Both the position numbers and the translations under genes were made by a program. Source: Aphidius gifuensis (lineage: Eukaryota > Arthropoda > Insecta > Hymenoptera > Braconidae). From it: a DNA stretch of 64,000 nucleotides. The stretch is from contig NC_057789.1 in the NCBI RefSeq assembly GCF_014905175.1, forward strand, positions 10,044,001 through 10,108,000. The letters are read 5' to 3'. Positions 31,285 to 44,300 of the stretch are shown here, piece after piece. Position 1 is the first letter of the stretch, and each line of letters opens with the position of its first letter. The notes below the pieces were generated by a model, which made no database searches, was not told the origin of the DNA, and was given only the letters and a program-made list of their open reading frames with translations.

Positions 31285-31775
31285 TTTCTGCACAACTTTT
31301 TTCTACACAACGAGTTCTACACAAAAACTTCTACACATTTGAAACTGTACACAACATGAAATCAACACGCAAAGTTCTACACATATATTTTATACACGTT
31401 TAATTCAACACAAAAAATTGTACACATTTTATTTAACACCAATATAATTAACAAAAATTTAATTTCAGCACGTATTTTTTTATTCACAATTAATAGGACT
31501 GTTTTTTCAGAAAATTTTATTACAAATAAAATTACACATTAATGAAGACTTCAACACGATAAGTTAAACACTCAAAATTCACACAATAAATTCAACATAA
31601 TTATTTAAACACGTATTATTAATACATATTTTTTATGCAATTAAATTTGACCACAATATATAAACTCATATATTTTTATACAAACATATTTTAATTTACA
31701 AATTTTATTTCTACTACATTAATTTATCACATTTATTTCAAACTATTATTAATACACTGTTTTGTTCAACACGTA
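31285..31775. repeat. Degenerate ACAC-rich array (TTCWACACRW words)
   Basis: Words such as TTCTACACAA, TTCAACACG, TGTACACAT and TTAAACACG recur at irregular 12-30 base spacing. About 17 ACAC cores plus many one-mismatch versions occur over about 490 bp, all on the same strand, most strongly at 31305-31440 and fading rightwards. It is not a simple microsatellite because spacers differ. No ORF runs through it. Confidence 0.6.
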
Positions 31776-31946
31776 TTTTTATAAATTTTTGGTCGAGTAT
31801 TTACATATACTGTTTTTGGTCAATAAAGAAAGTTCAACAAGAACCATTTTATCGATTATTGGTAACTTATCATTTTTACTTTGAAGCATATAGATGGCGG
31901 ACATGACGTTATTAATTAGGTTAAGATAATTTATTTAAAAAATTAT

Positions 31947-32192
31947 CTATAATTGAATAATTTTTAAACCAAAGCAATGTATTAAGTACCATAACCTTAA
32001 ATAATCCAATAACAGTAATAATATATCACCTTCAATGAAAAATGATAATTGCAATAATACAAAACTGATGACTGCTGTTAATACTTGTGAACATTGCATC
32101 CATGTCGATGTAACATAATATTTAAAAGTATTAATAATACGTGTTAATAAATGATGATAAAGTAATATTAATGAAAACAAGAACTGTAAAAT
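31947..32192 (-). CDS. Hydrophobic segment, possible last exon of the 33360 gene
   Basis: A 77-residue open frame with two or three hydrophobic stretches (FSLILLYHHLL, VLTAVISFVLLQLSFFI, ILLLLLDYLRLWYLI) ending LKIIQL and a stop at 31947. It begins after TTTAATTTTACAG, an acceptor-like sequence, but the upstream open segment (to 32300) lies in a different frame and the gap is too short for an intron. The spacing of YH, D-I and LKI loosely recalls the membrane part of PIG-Q/GPI1, which is too weak to name. May be a frameshifted continuation of the gene starting at 33360. Confidence 0.3.
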   Translation of the reverse strand: MLQFLFSLILLYHHLLTRIINTFKYYVTSTWMQCSQVLTAVISFVLLQLSFFIEGDILLLLLDYLRLWYLIHCFGLKIIQL

Positions 32193-32235
32193 TAAATATT
32201 GTACATAAACGTGAATTTTTAAAATCGAAAATAGT

Positions 32236-33360
32236 GAAATAGCTGCGTGTTTGCAGCTTTAAATCAGCCTGTTCTTTATCTAAATCTTCATTAATTTGAG
32301 CTGTGAAAATTATTATGAATTTTGTGTCTATTTTTGTTATTTTGAAATAGAGGCAATATTTTAAATAAAATGTGTATTTTGTTTTGGTAATATAAAGCCT
32401 GTAATATTAATAAGAAGGCACGCTGATTATGTTGACAATCAATTTCAAATGTGTAAATTTTGTCAGCAAAATTAATTGTGTAATTGTGCAAAAAATCAAA
32501 GTCTTTTTACCATCACTATCTTCTTTACTGTCACTTGATGTTGAGCAGAATTTTTGTGATTGTCGGCATTGAGAAACTTGAATTTTTGTTGGTGAATTTG
32601 AGCTTTGTTGAATTGATGATTCTGCTTGGGTATTATTATTATTATTTTCATGATGTTTATCATTTAAAACTTGAGTGATTTTTTTTTCAATCTACACGAA
32701 AAAAATAAGTATAATTAAAATTAAAACATTAATGAAAAAATTAATTTGTTACTCACATTAAATTGTGCTTGTTCTGATTTAACATCATTTTCAATTTTAT
32801 TTTTTTTGTTTAACGATGCTGGATCATATGGTTGATAAAATTCACCATTGATTCCATGCAAATTAATACCAATTGGCCGAGTAATATTGGCTATTTCATT
32901 TTTAAAACCAATCTAAAACAACAAATAAATAAACATAAAAGTTATTGAAAATAAAATTCATTTGAATTACATCTGATTAAGTTGATGACTAATTTTTATC
33001 ATCAACTGAAAAATAAACATTACATATGACAGACAGTTAAAAAATTATACAAATGACAGAATTTTACTTACATTTAATTCTATTTGCTTTGGTGCAATGA
33101 CATCAGCAGTGACTGAAATTCCTTTGATTCAGGATAAAGTTCATTTGGGCCATATGCCAATCGAACCAAATCATATTGCTTTTTTTTATCATCAATTTTT
33201 AATGAAGAAGAGCCACCTTCGATTTCAAGGAAATCATTAACATTTTGTCGAGTAATATTTTTCTGATTTTTCTATTTTTAAAAACGTTAAAAATACATTT
33301 ATTAATTAATCAACTATTTATTATTTATTATAAAAAAATAATCACCTGTTGGTTAGCCAT
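32236..33360 (-). CDS. Unidentified multi-exon gene, minus strand (MANQQ...)
   Basis: Exon 1 (33346-33360) reads MANQQ then GTGATT. Exon 2 (33072-33271) follows TTTAAAAATAG and reads KNQKNITRQNVNDFLEIEGG, then YDLVRLAYGPNELYPES, and, after a one-base frame change, GISVTADVIAPKQIELN before GTAAGT. Exon 3 (32757-32912) lies between GTTTTAG and GTGAGT and reads IGFKNEIANITRPIGINLHG, then GEFYQPYDPASL. Exon 4 (32511-32691) follows CGTGTAG and is Gln/Asn/Ser-rich with a possible donor GGTAAAAAG. A fifth piece (from 32300, after TTTTCACAG) reads AQINEDLDKEQADLK in matching phase. Four splice pairs and agreeing phases make it a real or recently real gene. The frame change in exon 2 and the muddled 3' end suggest decay or sequence error. 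I do not recognise the family. Confidence 0.5.
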
Positions 33361-33856
33361 ATTTTTAATGACTTATATAAGCAACTATAATACTTTCAAT
33401 AGAAAAAATAATTTTGGAACACACAAACTCAACAACTTTTACCAACAGACTGTGGTATGCCAATGCACAAAAAACATATCTCATCATGTTAGTCATGATT
33501 AGTCATATACGAAAAAAAATATTTAAAAAACTAGTTAGTTTTGTCGGCTGATGTATAATTTAAATTAGGATAAAAATTTGAAAGACAAAAAAACATTTAA
33601 AAACCAAGATAATAAAATAAAATAAATAAGCTTTACATTTATTAATAAACAAAATATGATGTTGATTTAATTTAAGAAATAGTAATAATAACTAATAAAT
33701 AAAATTAAGAACACATTTTTATTTTTTATTTATATTATTATAATATATATATATTTATTAAGACCAGTTTTTTTATTTATTTATTTGTTATTTATATATG
33801 TATATATATATATTTACAATATGCTAATATAATTGAATAATTTATACAATAATTGA

Positions 33857-34084
33857 CTAAAATATACCACTGACACTTCGATGATAATTTAATTGTGCAT
33901 GTTGATCTGCATAATCATAATTTTGTTCATATCCCCATTCGGGTGAGCCAACTGGATTGCAAGCAGTTGGTACTTGATGACCAATACCATGACTCGATGG
34001 ATTATAATTTGGATGACTTGATGAATAACCAGCACCACTTTGAAAATGATTAAATTGTCCCCAATTAAATTGTGACGTTTTTGA
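33857..34084 (-). CDS. C-terminal exon of an unidentified gene, minus strand
   Basis: An open frame of about 75 codons ending at TAG (33857-33859). It is rich in Tyr, His, Ser, Gly, Asn and Gln: FNWGQFNHFQSGAGYSSSHP, then HGIGHQVPTACNPVGSPEWG and a Y/D/H-rich tail ending RSVSGIF. Composition and ending look like the disordered C-terminus of a regulatory protein. A TGA precedes it in frame (34085-34087), so an acceptor must lie inside, possibly TTTTCAAAG near 34040. No upstream exons could be linked within the window. It would end about 500 bp upstream of the MANQQ gene, in the same orientation. Confidence 0.4.
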   Translation of the reverse strand, partial: SKTSQFNWGQFNHFQSGAGYSSSHPNYNPSSHGIGHQVPTACNPVGSPEWGYEQNYDYADQHAQLNYHRSVSGIF

Positions 34085-34164
34085 TCAGTCATTATTACCT
34101 TGGAATTGCATAAAATTGATAAATAATAGAAAAAATAAATAATTAACATACAAAAAAAAATCAC

Positions 34165-37100
34165 GAAATTTCAAACTTTCGGTTTTTTGGGGTTGATATC
34201 ACAAAATCTTCAATGTAAAAATCAAAGAATTTTATTTAGGACACGCTCACAAAATATAGCTATGAATGAACCTCAGAGTTGTACGAATAAAATTATTATT
34301 ATAAAAAATTAATGAACGTCGTGGTTGCCAAAACCTAACTCATGATGTTGTCATTCAATAAAAAATTGTTTGGATTTTGAACGTCTTAATATCAAAAATA
34401 CTAATATTACAATTAATACGATTATTGGCGTCGATCAGGTAATCAAAAATCGTAAAAATTATGTTATTTTGAGTATATACCTCGATCGAAGGTTTTAGAT
34501 TATATTTTCAGTATTTTAAATATTTAGATTATAATTTAATTAATTGTAATTTGTTAAATATTTCAATGTTATCTGGAGAGTTATTCTTGCTGAAAACATT
34601 ACTCCAACGATTCTTAGTTAATTGTAATGATGGACGAAAAAACCGGCCCTACATAAGGTATAAAATAACAAAGAAAACAGGAAATATTTTTCAATTTTTT
34701 TATTATAAATGTTTCATTTTCTTTTTTTTTTTTGTTTCATTTTTTTTATTTTTTCTTTTCTCTACATGTTGGCTAGATACCGATCAGCAGAGAAAACATC
34801 TATCTACAGGCTGACCTACGTGTAAATTTTTATATGTTTTTGTTAATGTGAATGAGTGAATAATGTTTGTTGTTATATTTTTTTATTTCTGTTATATTAA
34901 ATTCATTTATTTTCATTTTTATTAATTATTATAATTAATATAGCCTTGAAAATAAAATTACATGAAAACAAAAAAAAAAAACAAAAAGTCTTATTTCGCT
35001 TTATTTCGACACATGAGTCTACAAATAACTATTATGCACAAAGAATATTTTGTTTATTAAATGTGATGTTTGTGTCAAATCAAAATTGTGTCTTTTTTTT
35101 TTTTCTTTTTTTTTATATAATATACATATAATTTTGTCACTTTTTTTAAATACTAAAATAATAGATGTTCTTAATATTAAACACATTCAAGTATTAATTA
35201 TTTTTATACATATTAATTTCATTTTTTTCAAGCAAGCGAGTGTATTTTCAATTTTTTAATTTGTATAATTTTTAATAGAATACAATCGCTTAGAGAATCA
35301 AAAAAATTCATCAATAAATTTCTAAGTATTTTTTTTTTTCCCATTTTTTTTTTTTTGTTCTTATTTATTAAAATTCTAACAATAATAATAATTACTATGG
35401 TTAAGGTTTTTTTTATATATTTATATAATTTTTATATGTATATCCTTCTCTTTATTATTTATTTATTATTTTTTTTTTTCATTCAACTATAATTATATTA
35501 AACTTATTTTATCAACGACTGCCTATTTCGATATTGACATTTCCAACGTCACAATTTACATGTTTTTTATATATATATCGGACTATTTGCAAATTGTCAA
35601 TAACGAATGGACAAAAAAATTCATTTATTTATTTGCTTTTATATTATAATTATTATTATATATTTATTTTCTTATTTGTAAATTAATTTTAGTTGTGATG
35701 ATTTTTTGTGGTGGATATATTTTTTAAATTTCTTTTTTAAATAATTATTAACACATATTATCAAATGACATTTTTTTTTTTTTTTGTAAAATGTTTAATT
35801 TACAAGATATAATGAAATTTTATTGATTTCTTTAATTATTATTTTTCCCTCAATTGTTTTAATATAATTTTGAATCAATGAAAAACTGTACAGTTAATTT
35901 TTTTTTAAAGAAAACAATAAGTCTCGTTGCCACACTATTATCTTCATTTATTTATCATTTTTGTTTTTTTTATTTAATTTATTTTGTCATTGTGATCACA
36001 TTATTACATATCTTTTTTTTTTAGTAGGTGTTTTTTTTAATTATTTTGTTATATTGATGTTATACGAAAAAAATAATTTGACTGTTACATCCGATAATTA
36101 TTTTCTATCAGTCATTTATCGATGAACAGTGTGTTTTTAGGTATTTTAAAATTTTTATTCCCTCAAATAATTTGAGTTATTCTTTGTATAACAATATTTT
36201 TAATCAATATTTATTTATGAATCGTATTTTTATTGATCGAAAAAAAAAAAATTTTAAAAACGTAAAAAAATGAATAATAAAAATAACAGAACGATAATAA
36301 TTATAAATAATAAATTATGAATTTTAAAATGTATACAGATGGTTACTTTTCATGATTGATACTTAGGCAGATACAAAATTGATAAAATTATTTTCTGATT
36401 GATTTTATTTTTGTATAATTGCAATACATTGAGGCTTATTTTAATTTAGTACCCTCTTTTATTATTAATATTATATACATCATAATAATTTTGGCAAGCC
36501 CCAACAAATGTACGTATGCAAAAACTTTTTTTAAATTTTAATATTATTAAATATCGCACATAAAGCACCTGCCAAAACATATTTTTTTTTTTTTTTATAA
36601 ATATACATTAACAAAGAAAGTTAAAAAAAAAAAAACAGAAATTACGGTCAGGTGTATTTTTAAAAATTTATTAATTCATTTATTGTTTATTTCTTCATTT
36701 TTTTTTTTTAACAAAACAAAAAATATATAAATTATTTACGTTATTTATTCACAGTGCGGACATTGTTAATCAATAATTATATATATTTTTTTTTTTCATT
36801 TATTACAATACATTCAATCAATTAAAAAAATTATATCATTTATTCGTATTTTTTTTTTTTTTATAATTAAAAAATTGATTAAAGACAAACTATAAATAAT
36901 CGAATTTTTTTTTACACTGTGTTCAATTATTCGACACAAGTTTATTCTTATAATGACTTTATTTACGTTTTTTTATTTTTTAAATATTTTTAGTTATAAT
37001 CAAAAATGACAGACAAAAGATTATTTTATTTATTTTTTTTTACTTTTTCGACAATTCATTATTCTCATTTTATAAAAAGAAAAAAAATATATATATATCT

Positions 37101-38130
37101 ATATAAATAATATTTGTGCCACAAATAATTAGCGAAACAAAAAAAAGAAAATTTTCCTCAATTTTCAATTTGTTATTAACTTTCATTTATGTTAATTAAT
37201 AAATGAGTAAATTACAAATATGAGGATCACAGATTTATTGAATAATCTGTTATTTTAAATATGAAATTTTAATAGTAGAAGAAGTCGACAGGTACGAAAG
37301 GGATGATGAAAATCATAATGATTATTATAATTATATATACTATTAATCATTTTCTTTTAAACATTGTTTTTTATTTTTGCAAAATAATTAAAATTGAAAT
37401 ATGAATTTTTTATATTCATTTAAACTATTGCTACTATTTTTTTTTTTTTATCTGTAATTTTTATTTAATAAATTTATTTTCATAATTATTTTATTCATCA
37501 ACTATTTGTCATATAATAATTATTATTTATCGTGTCCAGTCATAATAGTGTCAGTTAGCACCTCGTTCATCGGGTCATTCTGACTTTTTTATAAAAAAAA
37601 AAAAAAAAATTTAAATATATATCCCACGTAGCGCATTAATTGGGCTACTTGATTTGGCACAAAATTTGTCAATTTATTGAAACATAATAGGTATCTCTTT
37701 CAAAATACATACAATTTTATTTGAATCACAGGGATTAATTTAAATTTTTTTTTTCTTTTTAAATCTTGTATTTTATTTTTTTTTATAATTTATTTATATT
37801 TTTATAAATGTCTCTGAGAAATACCGATGAAGCACACAATTGTTTTTTTTTTTGTTATTTTATTTTTGAAAAAAATTATGAAAGATGATGCTGTCTGTTG
37901 ATGTATATATTTTTAATATTTGTTTTTTTTTTTTTTGATGATTGATATAATAATAGTAACGATTAAACAAATACTTGACGTTTTACATCATTGTCTGATG
38001 TATCATAATTCCAATAATAATATAATGATAAATAATCCACACTAATGTCAATCACTGATTTCCAATGATTTAATGTGGCTTGTTATGAAATAGTATGATG
38101 TGTTGTGGCAAGTGTGCCATTCATCGGCAG
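34165..38130. other. AT-rich intergenic / par-1 3' region
   Basis: About 4 kb with no convincing ORF and very long T and A runs. Because par-1 ends at 38131 on the minus strand, part of this is expected to be its 3' UTR; many TTTATT (minus-strand AATAAA) hexamers exist, so the cleavage site cannot be picked. GC-richer scraps occur at 37545-37580 and 37620-37660. Confidence 0.4.
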
Positions 38131-38324
38131 TCACAGTTTGAGCTCATTTGCAATTTTACTGGCAATATTTTTAAATCCTATTGATGTACCAAGTATACGT
38201 TTAAATCTGACTCCATTTAATGATAATCTTGGTAATTTACATACTTCAATTTCCCATTGTACTTGACTGTCTGTTGCTGCATCACCATGAGCACAAAGCA
38301 ACAAAAACACGTTCCAAAAATAGC
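38131..38324 (-). CDS. par-1: par-1 last exon: second half of KA1 domain
   Basis: Encodes FLLLCAHGDAATDSQVQWEI, then EVCKLPRLSLNGVRFKRILG and TSIGFKNIASKIANELKL before TGA (38131-38133), near identical to the MARK KA1 end that binds acidic phospholipids. The acceptor AATTAAAAG before 38324 puts the exon in a phase that does not fit the preceding exon (phase 0). The conserved stretch usually linking them (a VLDANNCDYE-type segment of about 13 residues) is not found in 38325-38648. GAACGTGT just before TTTTTGTTG may be a GT duplication. Confidence 0.85.
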
Positions 38325-41300
38325 CTTTTAATTTGAAATTAAATATTAGCAATTTATAATTAAAGTATGTGTATTTTGTCAAATGACATTACTTGCTCTT
38401 TAAACTAAAAACAACATTTGAATAATCCAATGGAAAATTTCAATTATTTTTCTAATTATTTTCTAGAAAACTGTACACATGCTAGATAAATTTTTACGAG
38501 CAAATATTTAATTCAAATGATAAAAAAAATATCAAACAAGCCAATTGTACTTTTTACTCTTTGTATAAAAATAATTTAAATTAAATCATAGCATGATAAT
38601 TGTAAATAAATAAAATAATAAATATTCAAACTAATTAAATTGAATTACCTTACGTATTTCGGACATAATTTCATTAGGATCTCGACTACTTGTCGTTCTC
38701 ATACTCCATGTAAAACGTAAACTTCTCGGCTTAACTTGTTCGTCGTTTGTGGTTGCACCACTGTAACAAAAAAATTTGTTAAATACTGTTTTCACTTTTT
38801 AAACTTTCTACAATTTCTAAATATATTTTATTATATTTATAAACATATTGCCTTTTTTGAATTTACATTTTTAAAAAACTAATAATAAAATTGAACTTAT
38901 GATTGAAAAAAAAATATTAAGTAACAGTTTATTTTATTGAATTTACAGTTTCAAAAAAAAAATAAATAAACGAAACTTTGAGGCAATAAAATAAAAATAA
39001 AATTTTTGAATAAATAAAAAATTTTTGTAAATATAACGTACCTCACTACTGGATGCTTGGAAGGTACGGTTGGATCCATAGGGCTGAAATAACAAAAAAA
39101 AGGCAATTGCTAATGGACACTAGTACTGTATTGTGAATTACCTACGTTACGACCATCACCAGCGTGTCGCCATTGCAAATTAATTGTGAGTCACGAATGA
39201 ATATTAAAATACTTATAAACAAACAATTAAACAATTAATTATAATAATGATTTTTACTTTTTTTTTTTTTTTTTTTCATTTTTAATTTATTTTATAAATA
39301 TTAATTACGCTTTTTAATAGTTGTTGATGTTGTTGATGTTGTTGATGTAGTTGTACTTATTATTGATGTAAAAAAATCAAATATTAAATAAGAAAAATAA
39401 TCTCACATTTATACAACGGTAACAACCACTGGTAGGTTGAATCGTATAAAAGAAAAAAAAAAAAAACAAAAAAAACAATTTCTTCTTTTTTTCTTTATAA
39501 TTATTATTGACAATTTTTTTTTCATCACATATGTTTTTTCTTGCACACAGGCCTTGTTACAAAATTAACCAGTCCAACTATATTTTTGCATAGCTAAATA
39601 ATAATTTAAAAAATAATAATAACAACAGTAATTACATGCATATACAAAATAAGAGCTATAAATTGAGAAAAAAGAAAAAAAAAAAAAAAACGAAAAAAAT
39701 TGATTTAAAAAATTATAAATAGCAATTATTGTTTTTTTTTTTTTTTTTTTTTATTTCTTTAAACTTAAAACACTTCCTTCTTCAATAGAGGTTTGCAGAG
39801 AAATAAATCGATACAACATTTACAAGACATTTTTTAAAATATTTATTAATATGAAATTATTACTATTATTGCTGCTTAAAATTATTAAATAATAATTCTA
39901 TCCTGCAATATTGTTTTCTATGATTTTTTTTATTAATTTTTGTCTTTATTTTACTATTTTCAAATAAAAAAGTAAATATTCCATTTACTGTTTTCCCACA
40001 CATATACCTTAATGAAAAACAAAAAAAATTGAGTATAATAATATAATTTTTTAAAAATATAAAATTAGAATATAAAAAAAAAAAAAAAAAATCTTTTTAT
40101 ATATATAATTTAAAAAATGATAAAAAAAAATTGAAATAAATTCTAGCTTGTTGGACGGGTTGGTTGGAAAACAGCAAATGGTACAGTCCAATACAGGCAA
40201 TTCATATTTATGTATCATTAATATAAATGTTTTTTTTATTTAAATTAATTATTTCGTTTTCTATTGATTACTTAAATATATGATATACTAATTATTAAAT
40301 ATCTTTTTTTTTTAATTTAAATTTATTCGTTTTTGAATTATTTTTAAATTTATTTTTCATTTATTTATTATTTTTTATGTCAAGCAAATTACCAGATTAT
40401 TTTTAATCAAATAGTAAATTGTAAAACATCACTTGCAACAATTATTTAAATAAATTTTTTTATATTATTTAATATTTATTTTGTTAATTTATTATTGCAT
40501 TACAATTTGCAACAACAGTCATTAATGCATTTAATTTTTATTTTCAAACTCGACGATTTTAGATTTAATTGTCCAGAAAAAAAAAAAGTTTATAAATAAA
40601 AATTTGTAAAGAAAAGAGTTATATTCGTTTTTTTTCAATCAATTGTTTTTTTTTGTTTTAATGCTATTTATCAACACAAAAAGAGCAGAAAAAATAATAA
40701 CAAAAAAAAATTAATTAATAAAGGAAGTCGATAATTTTTTTTTTTTCTTTTCATTGTCTTTTTTTTACTTGCATTATTTTACAAAGCACTTGGAGCAAAA
40801 ACTATTTATTATTTTATAATATATATTTTTTAAATTTAGAATTGATTATTTATTGTTAAAAAATTTTTAATTCATTACCGATAAACAAAAAAACAAAAAA
40901 AAAAAAAAAAAAATGCATCAAGTCTCTTAATTCATAAGACGTATCCCGAATAATTGAATGTTTTTTTTTTTTTCTAAATTAAAAACAAAAAAAAATAATA
41001 ATAATACACTAAAGAATAATTGTTTTTTTTATCATGTTATTTTAATTAGCAACTTTAATTTTTATATAATTATTTTTTGTCCGATAAATTTATTATAAAT
41101 CAGGCTTTTAAACTCTATCAATTATTTTCTAGAAAATGCAATATTCGTACATTCAATAAAACAACGAAATAATAATAATAATAATTGCAAAAAAATAATA
41201 ACTGAGCTTTGAAAAAAATAAACAATATATTCGGGTAACGTAGAGAATAATGAGATCACAGTCAAAAATAATGAAAAATGCAAAATAAAAATTAATAATA

Positions 41301-44300
41301 ATAAGCAAGCAGCCTGCAATATAAATTTAAATTTTTTTCGATGGTCTGTGATTGATTTTGTTGCTTTTTATTTATGTTTTTTCATTCTAATAATACTTAA
41401 CAATTAGTCCAGTTTTTTATTTCATTGTTTTTTCTTAAAAAAAAAAAAAAAAAAAATATTATCTAAATTAATCACCGATTAGTCATTGACCAAAAAAAGA
41501 AAAAATTATCATTATTTTTTTTTTTTTTCATATAATACATGATGGTGTATCCCAATTATTATTTTTAATATTTTCAATTTGTTTACAAATTTTTCTAAAT
41601 TATTTCCACCTATGCTTTGATTTATGAAAAAATAAATTTTTCCATATTTTTGAAGTATATGTGCTTCCACATGTTCTTTTTTTTTTTTTTTAATTTTTAT
41701 AAATCTAGTTGTTCTTGGAATATGCAGCTTTATATTCAATTTTAATATTTTAACTAATTTTAAATGTTTAATATTTAATTATTTTTTTTTTTTTTGGCAA
41801 GTTTGCCAATGTGTGTTTGTGAAATACCCAGGTTTGTTCACAACTCGCAAACTCGTTTAATCATGAAGAAACAAGACGAGACACATCATCCGTTCACTTA
41901 GAAAACCTGTTGATGCACGGGTACGATTATAATAAATAAATCGTTGATAATAATTGTTTATTTGTATATATTAATTTGTCTAAATTGTGTGTATGTGTGT
42001 ATGTTTATTTTTTTTAATTTTTTTGTATATATATATATAATTTAAACTTAGTGAATAAAATTCGCTGGCGATGTCGTTCATAAAGAAATATAATGAAAAT
42101 AGATTTAGAAATAAAAGAAAAATAAAAAAATCATACTGCAAGCCAACAAAGCGCAATATTATTTTCGAGAATAGAAAAAACAAAAAAAAAAAATATATAT
42201 ATAAATTTTTTTATATCTCATCATGTAGTGTTGCCCGTGTTTATGTATAAAAATAATTATCATTATTAATATTTTTTTATTATTATTTTTATTATTAATC
42301 ATTATTATAATATAGGTTTTTTTTTTTAATTTTTTTTTTTAGTTTGTGGACGCATATGACTCGAGGTGCAGTTTTAAAGCGAAACATATTTTTTTATATA
42401 TGGGGAAGGCACAACAATTTCTGTGCTACGATTAAAGTGCGTAAGGCGACCCTCTGCTTTTCGATATCAACGACACCCATCGTCTTATTGACGTGGAAGA
42501 CATTAAATATATATATTTTTTTTTTCTTTTTTCTTTTTTATTTACACAGGGCACATATTACATAAAAATTTTTAATGATATAATATGATTTATGAAATTG
42601 AAAAAAAAATAAAAAACAAAATTACATAATTATTTTCAATTTGATGATGATAATACAAATGAAAAAAGAAAAAAGAAAAAAAAAATTGTAGCAAAAAGAA
42701 ACGTGCCTATTTATTAAAACTTGGTGCACCACAGAATAACGGAGTCAAATTTTTTTTTTATAAACTCTTTTTTTTTTTGTTTTTATATGCATCACAATCT
42801 CCATTGAGCTTTCAACTTGTATTTTTTTATATTTTTTGTTTATTTTGACGTTTGAATTCTTGCAGCAATAAACTTGGAATCACATAATATATATATTTAT
42901 ATATATTTATTTATAATTATAATAATAATATTAATGTTTTATTGACGTGGTGAGGGGCTAAGTTGATTTATCTCACGAGTGAAGAGCACACGTCAGGTGG
43001 TAGTTGATTAATCAAGGGGACTCGCGTCACACTATGACATTGGCCATCATTGGACACATTGAGACGGAGCCGATTCTACTTGGTTCAAGTCCTGAAGCAA
43101 CAGAATTATTTAACCGATGTTATAAGTTAAGCCGATTTAAATTAATTTTTATTAAAAATTTAACAAAAAAATAAAAATAAAAAATTATATATGTATGTAA
43201 AAAGAATATATATATTTTTATAAAACAAATAAATAAATTTAATATAAAAAAAAAAAAAAAAAAAACAAATTGATGCATCAATGGCTATGTGTTCCAATAT
43301 TATTGTTTTTTATTTTAATATATTTTTATTTTCTGTTTAATTTATCAATGCGATTGATGAGTACAGTGACCATTTCAGTGAAAGAAAATTATTTTTAATT
43401 AATAATATTTTTTTGTATCTCATCTATACAAATGTCACGTTATTCTGTGGTGTCATCACGTTGGCATTATTATTTTTTTATTCTTATTAATACTCTTATT
43501 ATTATTTTTAATATAATTTATTTATAAAAAATTTTAATTCAGTGCAGGGCATAAGTACAACATGCCATCACCATATTTATATTTATTTAAACAATTCCCA
43601 TACAGATAAGAATTAAAAAATTTTATAAAAAATAAGATTTTTATTATTGACAATATTTTATAGCCTTGCTAAAACCAAGTCAAGAGAAAAGAGGGATGCA
43701 CAATGAATATGCGAGATTTTTTTTCATTTTAATTTAAAAAAAAAAAAGAAAAGAAATTTAATTTTATTTATTGAAAAAAAATAATGCTTTATCGTTGTAA
43801 ACTGACTTTTAGGTATTTATATTTTTTAATTTAAATTTATTAAAGCTCTATTTTTGTAATAATAAAAAATTCGCATATTATTTTTATTTGATTCATCGTA
43901 CTGTTTGATTTGATTGAATAATATTTTAATCTCATCTAGAGTATTAAAAATAATACTAAGCTTTAAAAAAATAAAAAAATGAATTTATATTTAATGAAAA
44001 AATTAATTTATAGCGCATTTAAGCAGGTTATTTTAATGGGATAAAAAAAATTTGATAAAATGAATTAAAACGTACGCGATTAATTATTAAGAATGTAAAT
44101 TTACATAAAAAAAATTAATAAATATAAATAAAAGCTAAATAAATTTAAGCTACATTAATATAAAATTAGCTTTCATTGATTATGGTCGCTGCTAAACTCA
44201 TCAGACATATTTTAAAAAAATAAATAAATAAATAACCGTTTTATTAAATTTTAATATTCTTTTTTTTTTTTAAGTAATTTTAAATTATTTGGAAATGCAA

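Noticed and set aside
34551..35259. Several plus-strand ORFs rich in Phe and Ile
   Set aside because: Low-complexity T-rich DNA; no start context, splice or domain support.
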